NCBI GenBank assembly: GCA_014377915.1
Contig: JACMOT010000632.1
Location: 1-18,187, forward strand
Length of the DNA stretch: 18,187 bases
DNA from: Tardiphaga sp.
GTDB lineage: Bacteria > Pseudomonadota > Alphaproteobacteria > Rhizobiales > Xanthobacteraceae
Direction: 5' to 3'
In this document: positions 7,029 to 14,194 of the stretch, in pieces
Layout of the letters: every line of letters begins with the position of its first letter
Numbering within the stretch: the first letter of the stretch is position 1
Made by a program: the position numbers and the translations under genes
The notes under the pieces: generated by a model
Told to the model about the DNA's origin: nothing
The model's database searches: none
The model's input: the letters and a program-made list of their open reading frames with translations, nothing else

Positions 7029-8198
7029 ATGCCCATCATCAATCGCGTCGCCGACCTGCAACCGGACATCATGGCCTGGCGCCGGGATCTCCATGCCCAT
7101 CCCGAGGTGATGTATGACGTGCACCGCACCGCGGCTTTCGTCGCCGGGCAGCTGCGCGCCTTCGGTTGCGACGAGGTGGTGACCGGGATGGGGCAGACCG
7201 GCGTCGTCGGTGTCATCAGGGGCCGCAAGCCGGGTGGCAAGGGCGGCGTGATCGGGATGCGCGCCGATATGGACGCGCTGCCGATCGAGGAAGAGACCAA
7301 CCTGCCTTATGCCTCGAAGACCCCCGGCAAGATGCACGCCTGCGGCCATGACGGCCACACCGCGATGCTGCTCGGCGCCGCGCAATATCTCGCGGAGACC
7401 CGCAATTTCGCCGGCGATGCCGTGGTGATCTTCCAGCCGGCGGAGGAGGGCGGCGCCGGAGCGCTGGCGATGATCAATGATGGGCTGATGGACCGGTTCA
7501 AGATCGAACAGGTCTACGGCATGCATAACGGCCCCGGCATTCCGGTCGGCTCGTTCTCGTTGCGTCCCGGCCCGATCATGGCGGCGATGGATCGTATTAC
7601 CATTACCATCGAGGGCGTCGGCGGCCATGCCGCCTATCCGCACAAGACCATCGATCCGGTGCTGGTCGGATCGCAGCTGGTGGTGGCGCTGCAGTCGATC
7701 GTGTCGCGCACCATCAACCCCCTGGAATCCGCGGTGCTGTCGATCTGCGAGTTCCACGCCGGCCACGCCAGCAATGTGATTCCAGCCTCGGCGCTACTGA
7801 AGGGCACCGTCCGCTCGCTGAAGGGCGAGGTGCGTGATCTCGTCGAGAAGCGCATGAACGAGGTCTGCGCCGGCGTCGCGCTGCAGAGCGGCGCGAAGAT
7901 CGACCTCGATTACGACCGCGGCTATCCGGTGGTGGTCAACCATGTCGCCGAGACCGAGATCGCGGCGCGGGTTGCCGGCGAGATCGCAGGTGCCTCCAAC
8001 GTCAACACCGACATGACCCCGATCATGGGCGCCGAGGATTTCGCCTATATGCTGGAAGCGCGCCCCGGCGCCTTCATCTTCTGCGGCAATGGCGACAGCG
8101 CCGGGTTGCATCACCCCGCCTATAATTTCAACGACGACGCCATCGTGTTCGGCACCTCGTATTGGGTGAAACTGGTCGAAACCACGCTGGCGGCCTGA
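7029..8198 (+). CDS. M20 family amidohydrolase (hippurate hydrolase / IAA-amino acid hydrolase-like)
   Basis: This 389-residue cytosolic metallopeptidase belongs to subfamily M20D. Visible motifs are LHAHPE (21-26), RADMDALPIEEE (78-89), HACGHDGHT (103-111), the EEGGAGA block (139-145), GGHAAYPH in the dimerisation domain (198-205), and GAEDFAYM (334-341). Likely zinc or manganese ligands are C105, H107, E140, H166 and one of H361/H362. The family removes an acyl or aryl group from N-acyl amino acids such as hippurate, or deacetylates amino acid precursors. The specific substrate is not determinable. The ATG at 7029 gives the family's usual length; the upstream in-frame extension lacks family resemblance. 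A sigma-54-like promoter upstream would fit a role in nitrogen scavenging. It is divergent from the GMC oxidoreductase. Confidence 0.95.
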   Translation: MPIINRVADLQPDIMAWRRDLHAHPEVMYDVHRTAAFVAGQLRAFGCDEVVTGMGQTGVVGVIRGRKPGGKGGVIGMRADMDALPIEEETNLPYASKTPGKMHACGHDGHTAMLLGAAQYLAETRNFAGDAVVIFQPAEEGGAGALAMINDGLMDRFKIEQVYGMHNGPGIPVGSFSLRPGPIMAAMDRITITIEGVGGHAAYPHKTIDPVLVGSQLVVALQSIVSRTINPLESAVLSICEFHAGHASNVIPASALLKGTVRSLKGEVRDLVEKRMNEVCAGVALQSGAKIDLDYDRGYPVVVNHVAETEIAARVAGEIAGASNVNTDMTPIMGAEDFAYMLEARPGAFIFCGNGDSAGLHHPAYNFNDDAIVFGTSYWVKLVETTLAA

Positions 8199-8208
8199 TC
8201 GACGCATC

Positions 8209-8274
8209 TGTGATAGTCACGGCGTAAGTTCGAAAGGCGAATCCGCTTCTTGAATTTTTGTGGCTGCTATCACA
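8209..8274. promoter_or_regulatory. Spaced inverted repeat upstream of the ferritin-like gene
   Basis: TGTGATAG (8209-8216) and CTATCACA (8267-8274) are perfect 8-base inverted repeats 50 bases apart, just upstream of the stress promoter at 8281. The left half also contains the small palindrome GTGATAGTCAC. It could be a looped operator or chance; no regulator is identified. Confidence 0.25.
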
Positions 8275-8280
8275 ATTGCG

Positions 8281-8305
8281 GGAACAAGGTTTGTCACATC
8301 ACGTT
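8281..8305 (+). promoter_or_regulatory. EcfG-type general stress response promoter
   Basis: GGAAC (8281-8285), exactly 16 bases, then CGTT (8302-8305): this matches the GGAAC-N16/17-CGTT consensus recognised by EcfG/SigT, the alphaproteobacterial general stress sigma factor. It lies 41 bases before the ATG of the ferritin-like gene, leaving a short leader with the GGAG ribosome site at 8337-8340. Confidence 0.75.
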
Positions 8306-8346
8306 GGAGGGACGGGAAACATCCCTTACCTTCAACGGAGTGTGTC

Positions 8347-8844
8347 ATGGCGACCAAGGACAAAGACCTCAACGACCTGTTTCTCGATACGCTGAAGGAT
8401 ATCTATTTCGCTGAAAAGCAGATCCTGAAGGCGCTGCCGAAGATGGCGAAGGCCGCCACTTCCGACAAGCTGCGCGCCGCCTTCGAGAAGCACCATGACG
8501 AGACCGAAGGCCAGGTCGAGCGTCTGGAGCAGGTTTTCGAATTGCTCGGCAAGCCGGCCCGCGGCAAGACCTGCGACGCCATCATGGGCATTCTCGATGA
8601 GGGCAAGGAGATCATGGACGAGTACAAGGGCACGGCAGCCCTCGACGCCGGCCTGCTGGCCGCGGCGCAGGCCGTCGAACATTACGAGATTTCCCGCTAC
8701 GGCACGCTGAAGACCTGGGCCACCGAGCTCGGCCTCAAGGACGCGGCGAAGCTGCTCGACCAGACCCTGCAGCAGGAAAAGAAGACCGACGACACGCTTT
8801 CGGTGCTGGCGACCTCGGCGGTCAACCTGGCCGCGGCGGCGTAA
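8347..8844 (+). CDS. YciE/YciF-type ferritin-like stress protein (DUF892)
   Basis: This 165-residue, nearly all-helical protein matches the DUF892 ferritin-like family. It opens with LNDLFLDTLKDIYFAEKQILKALPKM and continues with KHHDETEGQVERLEQVFELLGKPARG, a GxGILDEGKEI-like middle segment, and AVEHYEISRYGTLKTWA. The candidate diiron ligands are the Glu/His residues in AEKQ, HHDETEGQ, and the EHYE/E positions. The family is induced by osmotic, stationary-phase or oxidative stress, but its enzymatic role is uncertain. The ATG at 8347 is supported by GGAG six bases upstream and by conservation beginning at MATKDKDLNDLF; an in-frame ATG at 8260 lies upstream of the promoter and is rejected. A canonical EcfG-type promoter precedes it and a perfect hairpin follows, so it is probably monocistronic and under general stress control. 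Confidence 0.94.
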   Translation: MATKDKDLNDLFLDTLKDIYFAEKQILKALPKMAKAATSDKLRAAFEKHHDETEGQVERLEQVFELLGKPARGKTCDAIMGILDEGKEIMDEYKGTAALDAGLLAAAQAVEHYEISRYGTLKTWATELGLKDAAKLLDQTLQQEKKTDDTLSVLATSAVNLAAAA

Positions 8845-8860
8845 GTGTAGCAACGAGGTT

Positions 8861-8895
8861 CTAACCTCTCCCCGCAAAGGGCGGGGAGAGGTTAG
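8861..8895. terminator. Perfect 15-bp hairpin, probable bidirectional terminator
   Basis: The left arm (8861-8875) and right arm (8881-8895) are perfectly complementary over 15 bases with the five-base loop AAAGG. It lies between the converging ferritin-like and udgX genes, three bases from the udgX stop. There is no long T-run, so termination rests mainly on stem strength. The CTCTCCCC.../...GGGGAGAG core is also a sequence I recognise as recurrent in related genomes. Confidence 0.7.
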
Positions 8896-8898
8896 CTC

Positions 8899-10344
8899 TC
8901 ACGCCGCCCGTGCGGCCTTGCCGAGATGCTCGGCCACGATCCGCAAATCCTCAACGAACCGCGCATACTCCCGCGCTCGCGCTTGCTCGTCCGGCAGTCG
9001 CAGCAGATAGGACGGGTGCACGGTGACCAGCACGTGGGTGCCGTCGTCGAGCTTGATGATGTGGCCGCGACTGTTGGTGATAGGCACTGTCTTGCCCAAC
9101 ACGCTTTGCGCCGCGGTGGCGCCCATCGCCACCACCAGTTCCGGTCTCACCGAAGCCTTTTCGCGCTCGTACCAGGGCCGGCACGCCTTGATCTCCGCGC
9201 TGTTCGGTTTCTGATGCAGGCGGAATTTGCCGCGCGGCACGAATTTGAAATGCTTGACGGCATTGGTGACGTAAACCTTGCCGCGATCGATGCCGGCCTC
9301 GGCGAGCGCGCGGTCCAGCATCTGGCCGGCCGGCCCGACGAACGGCTTTCCGGCGAGATCTTCCGTGTCGCCGGGCTGCTCGCCGACCATCATCACGGAC
9401 GCGCGTTGCGGGCCTTCGCCGAACACGGTCTGCGTCGCGTCCTTCCACAGCTCGCAGGCGCGGCAGTGGCTGGCTTGATCGCGCAGCGCCTCGACGCTGT
9501 CGCGGTCGGCATGAACGGGCCTGGTCATCGGCGCCTCGCGTCGCTGCGATCGTTTCGGTTCGGTGGCTTCCGCCGCGATCATCGCGCCGCTCAGCCGTTC
9601 GGCCTGTTCGATCAGCGGCCTGATCAGCGCCGCCTCCGGCAGGTTCTTCCAGTATTTCTTCGGCATCTCGGATTGCATCGCCTTGGTCTTCAGTCGCGCC
9701 GGATTGAAGATGCTGGCGTAATAGGTCAGCCAGGTCTCCTCCAGCCGGTCCTGCGTCGGCGCCTGGCTCTTTGGCACGCCCGGCGTGATCGACACCGCGT
9801 GGCCATCCCAATGCGCGCAGACCTCCGGTGTCAGGATCGACCATGCCATGTCGGCAAAGCGCCGCGCGAAGAACGGCGCGGTGGCCTCGACGATGTGATG
9901 GTCGGGTTCGAACCAGGCCACATAGCGCGATTTTGGCTCGCGGCCGATCTCGCGAAACCGGACGAAGGCCTTCATCTTGTGCTGGTCGCGATGCACGGTC
10001 TTCGACAAAGCCTGCAATCGGGCGACATCGGGATCGGTCGCCACTTGCAGCAGGTCGTGGTTGCCGCGCAGCCGCCACAGCACGCCATAAAGCTGCGAAA
10101 ACCGTTCGGGATCGCGATGCAGGATGGCGGATTTCGCGAGGTCGACGAATCTGGCGGAAACGCTGAAACGGCCTTCGGGCGTCTCCGGCGGCAGGGCGTC
10201 GCGCGGTGCCGCGAACAGTTCAGGCTCGCTGCCTTGCACCGTCCATGTCACGTCGGCGGGTTTCACCTGGTTCAGCGCCAGTGTCCGCGCCGCCTTGCGC
10301 CAGCCGTTGAAATCGGTGTCGCTGTCGAGGGTGATGTAGTGCAT
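8899..10344 (-). CDS. udgX: UdgX-family uracil-DNA glycosylase fused to N-terminal DUF4130 domain
   Basis: This 481-residue two-domain protein has a DUF4130 domain at about residues 1-245, the domain that usually accompanies the radical SAM protein encoded next door. A variable linker (about 255-285) follows, then a UdgX-type UDG domain. The latter shows C294-x2-C297 and C388 (iron-sulfur ligands), GEQPGD (321-326), GKPFVGPAGQMLDRAL, TNAVKHFKF (360-368) and HPSYLLR (443-449). The UdgX hallmark loop, KRRIH in the characterised mycobacterial protein, reads K373-F-R-L-H377. The histidine that attaches covalently to the abasic site is kept. UdgX binds uracil in DNA, excises it and forms a stable protein-DNA crosslink. 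The ATG has GAGGA nine bases upstream. It lies downstream of the radical SAM gene on the same strand, separated by a palindromic repeat. Confidence 0.93.
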   Translation of the reverse strand: MHYITLDSDTDFNGWRKAARTLALNQVKPADVTWTVQGSEPELFAAPRDALPPETPEGRFSVSARFVDLAKSAILHRDPERFSQLYGVLWRLRGNHDLLQVATDPDVARLQALSKTVHRDQHKMKAFVRFREIGREPKSRYVAWFEPDHHIVEATAPFFARRFADMAWSILTPEVCAHWDGHAVSITPGVPKSQAPTQDRLEETWLTYYASIFNPARLKTKAMQSEMPKKYWKNLPEAALIRPLIEQAERLSGAMIAAEATEPKRSQRREAPMTRPVHADRDSVEALRDQASHCRACELWKDATQTVFGEGPQRASVMMVGEQPGDTEDLAGKPFVGPAGQMLDRALAEAGIDRGKVYVTNAVKHFKFVPRGKFRLHQKPNSAEIKACRPWYEREKASVRPELVVAMGATAAQSVLGKTVPITNSRGHIIKLDDGTHVLVTVHPSYLLRLPDEQARAREYARFVEDLRIVAEHLGKAARAA

Positions 10345-10392
10345 TAAAATTCGTCCTCTCAGCTATCAGTGCGAACGGCACCGACCTCTCTG

Positions 10393-10518
10393 CCGTCATT
10401 GCGAGCAGCCCTTGCGACGAAGCAATCCAGTCTTCGCTTGTGGCTTTCTGGATTGCCGCGTCGCGGAGTTTATCATCGGGCCGGCGAAGCCGGTCCCGTT
10501 GGCTCCCCGCAATGACGG
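10393..10518. repeat. Intergenic palindromic repeat, family A, long form
   Basis: This is a second copy of the element at 2334-2425, with identical outer arms (10393-10401 and 10510-10518) and the same inner arms GCGACG..GCAATCCAG (10414-10430) and CTGGATTGC..CGTCGC (10448-10464). The right side carries about 32 extra bases containing their own hairpin, GGGCCGGC (10478-10485) pairing with GCCGGTCCC (10489-10497) with one bulge. It lies between the radical SAM gene and udgX, so a joint transcript would carry the folded element. Confidence 0.92.
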
Positions 10519-10530
10519 AGAGACCTTCGC

Positions 10531-11772
10531 CTAAAACCCGAACCCCAGCTGCGTCGCCTTCGGCTTGAAGCGCGCCGCGAGATTGGCGCCATCGAGCAGA
10601 TGCAGCGCTGGCCGGTGATCGGGCAGAACGATGAAAGGCAGTGCCTTGTTCCGCGGGATGTGCAGCCGGGCGAGGTCGCCGACGCGGATCGAAGAGATGC
10701 GGCGGGTGGCAATGATGCGGTCGACCGCCTTCTGGCCGAAGCCCGGCACGCGCAGCAAGTCCTCGCGGCTGGCACGGTTGACGTCGAGCGGGAAGCGTTC
10801 GCGGTTGCGCAGCGCCCAGGCCAGCTTCGGGTCCATGTCGAGCGACAGCATGCCGTCGGCGCCGTCGACGATCTCGCCGGCGGCGAAGCCGTAGAACCGC
10901 ATCAGCCAGTCGGCCTGGTACAGCCGGTGCTCGCGGATCAAGGGCGGCGCGCGCAACGGCAGCGAGCGGCTGGCATCCGGGATCGGGCTGAAGGCGGAGT
11001 AATACACCCGCTTCAAATGGTAGGAGCCGTACAGGTTGGCGGAAGTCGCGATAATGGTACGGTCGGTGGCGGCATCGGCGCCGATGATCATCTGCGTGCT
11101 TTGCCCGCCCGGCGCGAAACGCGGCCCGACCCGGCCGCGCGGCGTCGCCTTGCGGCCCTCGCGCGCCTCGTCGAGCTTCAGCCGCAACCGTCCCATGGTG
11201 CGGCGGATGGCACGGACATCTTTCTCCGGCGCCAGTTTGGCCATGCTTTCTTCCACGGGCACCTCGATGTTGATGCTGAGCCGGTCGGCATATTGTCCGG
11301 CCGCGGTGATCAGCGCCTCGTCGGCCTCCGGAATGGTCTTGAGATGGATGTAGCCCTTGAAGTGATGGTCTTCGCGCAGTTTTCGCGCCACGGCCACCAC
11401 TTGCTCCATCGTGTAATCGGGGCTCCTGATGATGCCGGAGGAGAGGAACAGGCCCTCGATGTAATTGCGCCGATAGAAATCCAGCGTCAGCGTCACCACC
11501 TCGTCGACGGTGAAGCGGGCGCGCGGCACATTGCTGGAGGCGCGGTTGACGCAATACAGGCAATCATAGTTGCAGGCATTGGTGAGCAGGATTTTCAGCA
11601 GCGAAATGCAGCGGCCGTCCGGCGCGTAAGAATGGCATATCCCCATACCGGGCGAGGTGGAGCCGACCCCCTTGCCGTCGCGGGAGTCCCGTTTCACGGT
11701 ACCGCTGGAGGCGCAGGACGCGTCATATTTGGCGGCGTCGGCCAGAATTTCCAGCTTGCGTTGCACGTCCAT
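10531..11772 (-). CDS. UDG-linked radical SAM protein, putative DNA modification/repair
   Basis: This 413-residue radical SAM enzyme has the cluster motif C67-x3-C71-x2-C74 (ACNYDCLYC). It has conserved family features around the KYDASC (15-20) start and extra cysteines at 46 and 55. A C-terminal helix-hairpin-helix at about 330-358 (VNRASREDLLRVPGFGQKAV) implies DNA binding. It matches the family described as putative DNA modification/repair radical SAM proteins that co-occur with DUF4130/UDG proteins; its reaction is unknown. The ATG at 11772 is preferred over the in-frame TTG at 11793 because AAAGGGA sits about seven bases upstream. The gene is divergent from imuA across a 171-base region carrying a LexA box, and udgX follows on the same strand after a repeat. 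The linkage suggests recognition or processing of damaged or uracil-containing DNA. Confidence 0.93.
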   Translation of the reverse strand: MDVQRKLEILADAAKYDASCASSGTVKRDSRDGKGVGSTSPGMGICHSYAPDGRCISLLKILLTNACNYDCLYCVNRASSNVPRARFTVDEVVTLTLDFYRRNYIEGLFLSSGIIRSPDYTMEQVVAVARKLREDHHFKGYIHLKTIPEADEALITAAGQYADRLSINIEVPVEESMAKLAPEKDVRAIRRTMGRLRLKLDEAREGRKATPRGRVGPRFAPGGQSTQMIIGADAATDRTIIATSANLYGSYHLKRVYYSAFSPIPDASRSLPLRAPPLIREHRLYQADWLMRFYGFAAGEIVDGADGMLSLDMDPKLAWALRNRERFPLDVNRASREDLLRVPGFGQKAVDRIIATRRISSIRVGDLARLHIPRNKALPFIVLPDHRPALHLLDGANLAARFKPKATQLGFGF

Positions 11773-11833
11773 CCCAAAATCCCTTTGATTCAATTGAGCT
11801 AAAAAAGTGAGCGCGTGGCGGAGCCGATCTCGA

Positions 11834-11864
11834 TTGACTCGGCGGACCGTCTTAGCCTTATATT
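11834..11864 (+). promoter_or_regulatory. Sigma-70-type promoter of imuA-imuB-dnaE2
   Basis: TTGACT (11834-11839) as -35 and TATATT (11859-11864) as -10 are separated by 19 bases; the overlapping TTATAT gives 18. The LexA box begins two bases downstream, covering the expected start site, an arrangement that supports repression. Confidence 0.65.
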
Positions 11865-11865
11865 A

Positions 11866-11880
11866 GAACATATCATGAAC
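11866..11880. promoter_or_regulatory. LexA (SOS) box, GAAC-N7-GAAC
   Basis: GAACATATCATGAAC is a perfect match to the direct-repeat alphaproteobacterial SOS box GAAC-N7-GAAC (equivalently GTTC-N7-GTTC). It lies immediately after the imuA -10 element, 64 bases before the imuA ATG, and 94 bases upstream of the divergent radical SAM start. LexA bound here would block imuABC transcription and might also affect the other arm. Confidence 0.88.
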
Positions 11881-11943
11881 AATTGGGCCACTCATTGGTT
11901 CTCCAAAACCGTGATGGCAACCCAGATTTTAAAGGAGCGGCGC

Positions 11944-12732
11944 ATGAGCGGCGCGCGCACGACCACGCTTGCGCATTTGCGCGGCAGTATCGAACGCATC
12001 GAGACCCATGCCGACACCTACGCGCCGGACCGCGTCGCGCTTGGCCATGCCGAGGCTGATGCGGCACTGCGGGGGGGCGTGGCGCGCGGCGCCGTGCATG
12101 AGGTGTTCTGCGATGGCCGGCAGAGCGCGGCGGCGACCGGCTTCATCGCCGGCCTGGCGCGCCGCGTCAGCGCGCGGCGGCCGCTGCTGTGGGTGCGGCA
12201 GGATTTTGCCGAACGCGAGAGCGGCGCGCTGTCGCTGCGCGGCTGGGGCGAACTCGGCCTCGATCCGCGGCTGCTGGTGACGGTGCGTGCGCCCGATGTC
12301 GAGGCGGCGTTGCGCACCACGGCGGATGCCTTGGCCTGCGACGCGCTGGGCGCCGTGGTGCTGGAGACGCAGGGCGAGAGCCGGCAGTTCGACCTCGTCG
12401 CCAGCCGCAAGCTGACATTGGCGGCGCGCGGCTCCGGCGTCACCGCGCTGCTGCTGCGGGTCGCAGCGACGCCGAGCGCCTCGACCGCGGAGACCCGATG
12501 GATCGTGCGCTCCGCGCATTCGCCACCTGGCACGCTCTGGCAGATATGGGGCGCGCCGATGGTGGACGCGCAACTGGTTCGCAATCGTCATGGCCCCAAC
12601 GGCCACTGGATCATGGAATGGAAGTGTGATGAGTGCCTGTTCCGTGAAGCGCCGGATACTCAGCCTGTGGCTGCCGCGGCTGCCGACCGATCGCTTGCAG
12701 CGCCAGCGCACACGCAGCGACGCGCCGGCTAA
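11944..12732 (+). CDS. imuA: ImuA, SOS mutagenesis accessory protein
   Basis: This 262-residue protein resembles ImuA (RecA/SulA-like fold). It has the VEVFC-like segment AVHEVFCDGRQSAAATGF where RecA would have its Walker A loop, here without the GKT. Next come LLWVRQDFAERESGALSLRGWGE, LACDALGAVVLE, and a conserved C-terminal NGHWIMEWKCDECLF. ImuA supports the ImuB/DnaE2 mutasome in damage-induced mutagenesis, through interaction with RecA in characterised systems. The ATG at 11944 is chosen because AGGAG lies six bases upstream; the frame stays open back to 11815 but that extension crosses the promoter and LexA box. Residues from about 229 to 262 are encoded in DNA that also encodes the ImuB N-terminus, an overlap of 104 bases. 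The last 20 or so residues are Ala-rich and may be dispensable. Confidence 0.9.
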   Translation: MSGARTTTLAHLRGSIERIETHADTYAPDRVALGHAEADAALRGGVARGAVHEVFCDGRQSAAATGFIAGLARRVSARRPLLWVRQDFAERESGALSLRGWGELGLDPRLLVTVRAPDVEAALRTTADALACDALGAVVLETQGESRQFDLVASRKLTLAARGSGVTALLLRVAATPSASTAETRWIVRSAHSPPGTLWQIWGAPMVDAQLVRNRHGPNGHWIMEWKCDECLFREAPDTQPVAAAAADRSLAAPAHTQRRAG

Positions 12733-14194
12733 TCCCCATCCAATGATCGTTGTCGCCAAAAACAGCAACGCGTTGCAGATTGTTGCGCTCGATGACGCCG
12801 CCGCCAAAATCGGACTTGAAGTCGGCCTGCCGCTCGCCAATGCCCGCGCGGTGTGCCCGGATGCGCAGGTGTTCGACGCTGATCCCGTGGCCGATGCGCA
12901 GCTGCTGAACCACATCGCCGACTGGTGCGATCGCTTCACGCCGCTGGTGGCGCTGGATGCGCCGGACGCGTTGTTCCTCGACATCACCGGCTGCGCGCAT
13001 CTGTTCGGCGGCGAGGCTGCGCTGATGCGGATGCTGTGCGGCTCGCTCTCCGCGCAGGGCTTTGTCGTCAGCGCGGCGATTGCCGGCACCTCGGTCTGCG
13101 CGCGCACGCTCAGCCATTATGTCCATGGCCGCGTCATTGCCGATGGCGCGGAGGCCGCGGCGATCCAGCCGCTGCCGGTGTTCACGCTCGGCGCCGAGGC
13201 CGCTATCACCCAGGGCCTGCGCCGCGCCGGGCTGAAGACCATCGGCGACGTCGCCGCGCGGGCGCGGCACGAGATCACCGCGCGGTTCGGCGCCCGTTTC
13301 ACCACGCGTCTCGAGCAGGCGCTGGGGCTGTCGGACGCGCCGATATCCCCGCGAAAACCGCTGCCGGACTACATCGTCGAAAAGCGTTTTCCGGAGCCCA
13401 TCGCCACCGACGGCGTGATCGCGGCGACGTTGTCGAGCCTTGCGAAAATGCTGGTCGGCGCGATGGACAAACAGGGCAAGGGCGCGCGACGGCTGGAAGC
13501 CAGCTTCTTCCGCACCGACGGCGCGGTGCGCGCGATCACGGTAGAGACCGGCCAGCCGGTCACCAAAAGCGAGGTGATCGACCGGCTGTTCCGCGAACGC
13601 ATCGACGCCATCGCTGATCCGCTCGATCCCGGTTTCGGTTTTGATCTCTTTCGCCTCTCCGCGGGGCGCACCGAGATCGTGGTGCAGCAGCAGCGCGACC
13701 TCGACGCCAACGTGCATGACAATGACGATCTCAGCGCCCTGATCGACCGCATCGCGGCGCGGATCGGCCCGCGCCACGTCGTTGTGCATCTGCCGGTGGA
13801 TACGCACATCCCGGAGCGCGCGGTATGGGCGGCGCCGGCACAGCATCATCTGGTCATGGCCTCGCAGGCGGTGTGGCCGGCGCGCGCCGGCGACGAGCCG
13901 CCGCTGCGGCCGCTGCGGTTGTTCGAATATCCGGAGCTGATCGACGTCGGCCTCGTCGAAGCGCCCGACCGACCGCCGAAACATTTCACCTGGCGGCGCG
14001 CCTTCCACCGGATCGTTCATGTGGAAGGGCCGGAGCGGGTGAGCATGGAATGGTGGCGCTCGCACGACGCCATGCCGACACGGGATTATTTCCGCATCGA
14101 GGATGAGGCCGGTCAGCGGTTCTGGCTGTTCCGCGACGGCATGTATGGCGAAGTCGTGCAGCCGAAATGGTTCATGCACGGGCTGTTCGCATGA
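12629..14194 (+). CDS. imuB: ImuB, catalytically inactive Y-family polymerase homologue
   Basis: This 521-residue Y-family polymerase relative acts as a mutasome adaptor. The N-terminus RRILSLWLPRLPTDRL replaces the metal-binding DMD motif of active Y polymerases. The palm segment APDALFLDITGCAHLFGGE (111-129) has Asp-Ala where active enzymes have Asp-Glu, so it should not polymerise. The fingers/thumb region and the ImuB-type C-terminus (LRPLRLFEYPE, then FRIEDEAGQRFWLFRDG and WFMHGLFA) are intact. In characterised systems ImuB binds the sliding clamp and recruits DnaE2; I could not pick out the clamp-binding motif with confidence. The ATG at 12629 starts just before the conserved RRILSLW and lies within imuA in a +1 frame, with a weak GGAAG upstream, implying translational coupling. 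Its stop overlaps the dnaE2 start as ATGA (14191-14194). Confidence 0.92.
   Translation: MSACSVKRRILSLWLPRLPTDRLQRQRTRSDAPANPHPMIVVAKNSNALQIVALDDAAAKIGLEVGLPLANARAVCPDAQVFDADPVADAQLLNHIADWCDRFTPLVALDAPDALFLDITGCAHLFGGEAALMRMLCGSLSAQGFVVSAAIAGTSVCARTLSHYVHGRVIADGAEAAAIQPLPVFTLGAEAAITQGLRRAGLKTIGDVAARARHEITARFGARFTTRLEQALGLSDAPISPRKPLPDYIVEKRFPEPIATDGVIAATLSSLAKMLVGAMDKQGKGARRLEASFFRTDGAVRAITVETGQPVTKSEVIDRLFRERIDAIADPLDPGFGFDLFRLSAGRTEIVVQQQRDLDANVHDNDDLSALIDRIAARIGPRHVVVHLPVDTHIPERAVWAAPAQHHLVMASQAVWPARAGDEPPLRPLRLFEYPELIDVGLVEAPDRPPKHFTWRRAFHRIVHVEGPERVSMEWWRSHDAMPTRDYFRIEDEAGQRFWLFRDGMYGEVVQPKWFMHGLFA

Noticed and set aside
6492..7766. A minus-strand open frame spanning the amidohydrolase and the GMC gene start
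   Set aside because: It runs antisense through the M20 metal motifs and out of frame through the GMC N-terminus; no family match is apparent.
8926..10347. A plus-strand open frame (about 473 codons) across udgX
   Set aside because: The minus strand encodes a clear DUF4130-UdgX protein; the plus-strand translation lacks motifs and is compositionally typical of a shadow frame.
10600..11802. A plus-strand open frame (about 400 codons) across the radical SAM gene
   Set aside because: It is antisense to a gene with an intact CxxxCxxC motif and has no recognisable domain of its own.
11815..11943. N-terminal extension of ImuA to an upstream ATG
   Set aside because: It would be translated across the -35/-10 elements and the LexA box; a good ribosome site (AGGAG) precedes the ATG at 11944.
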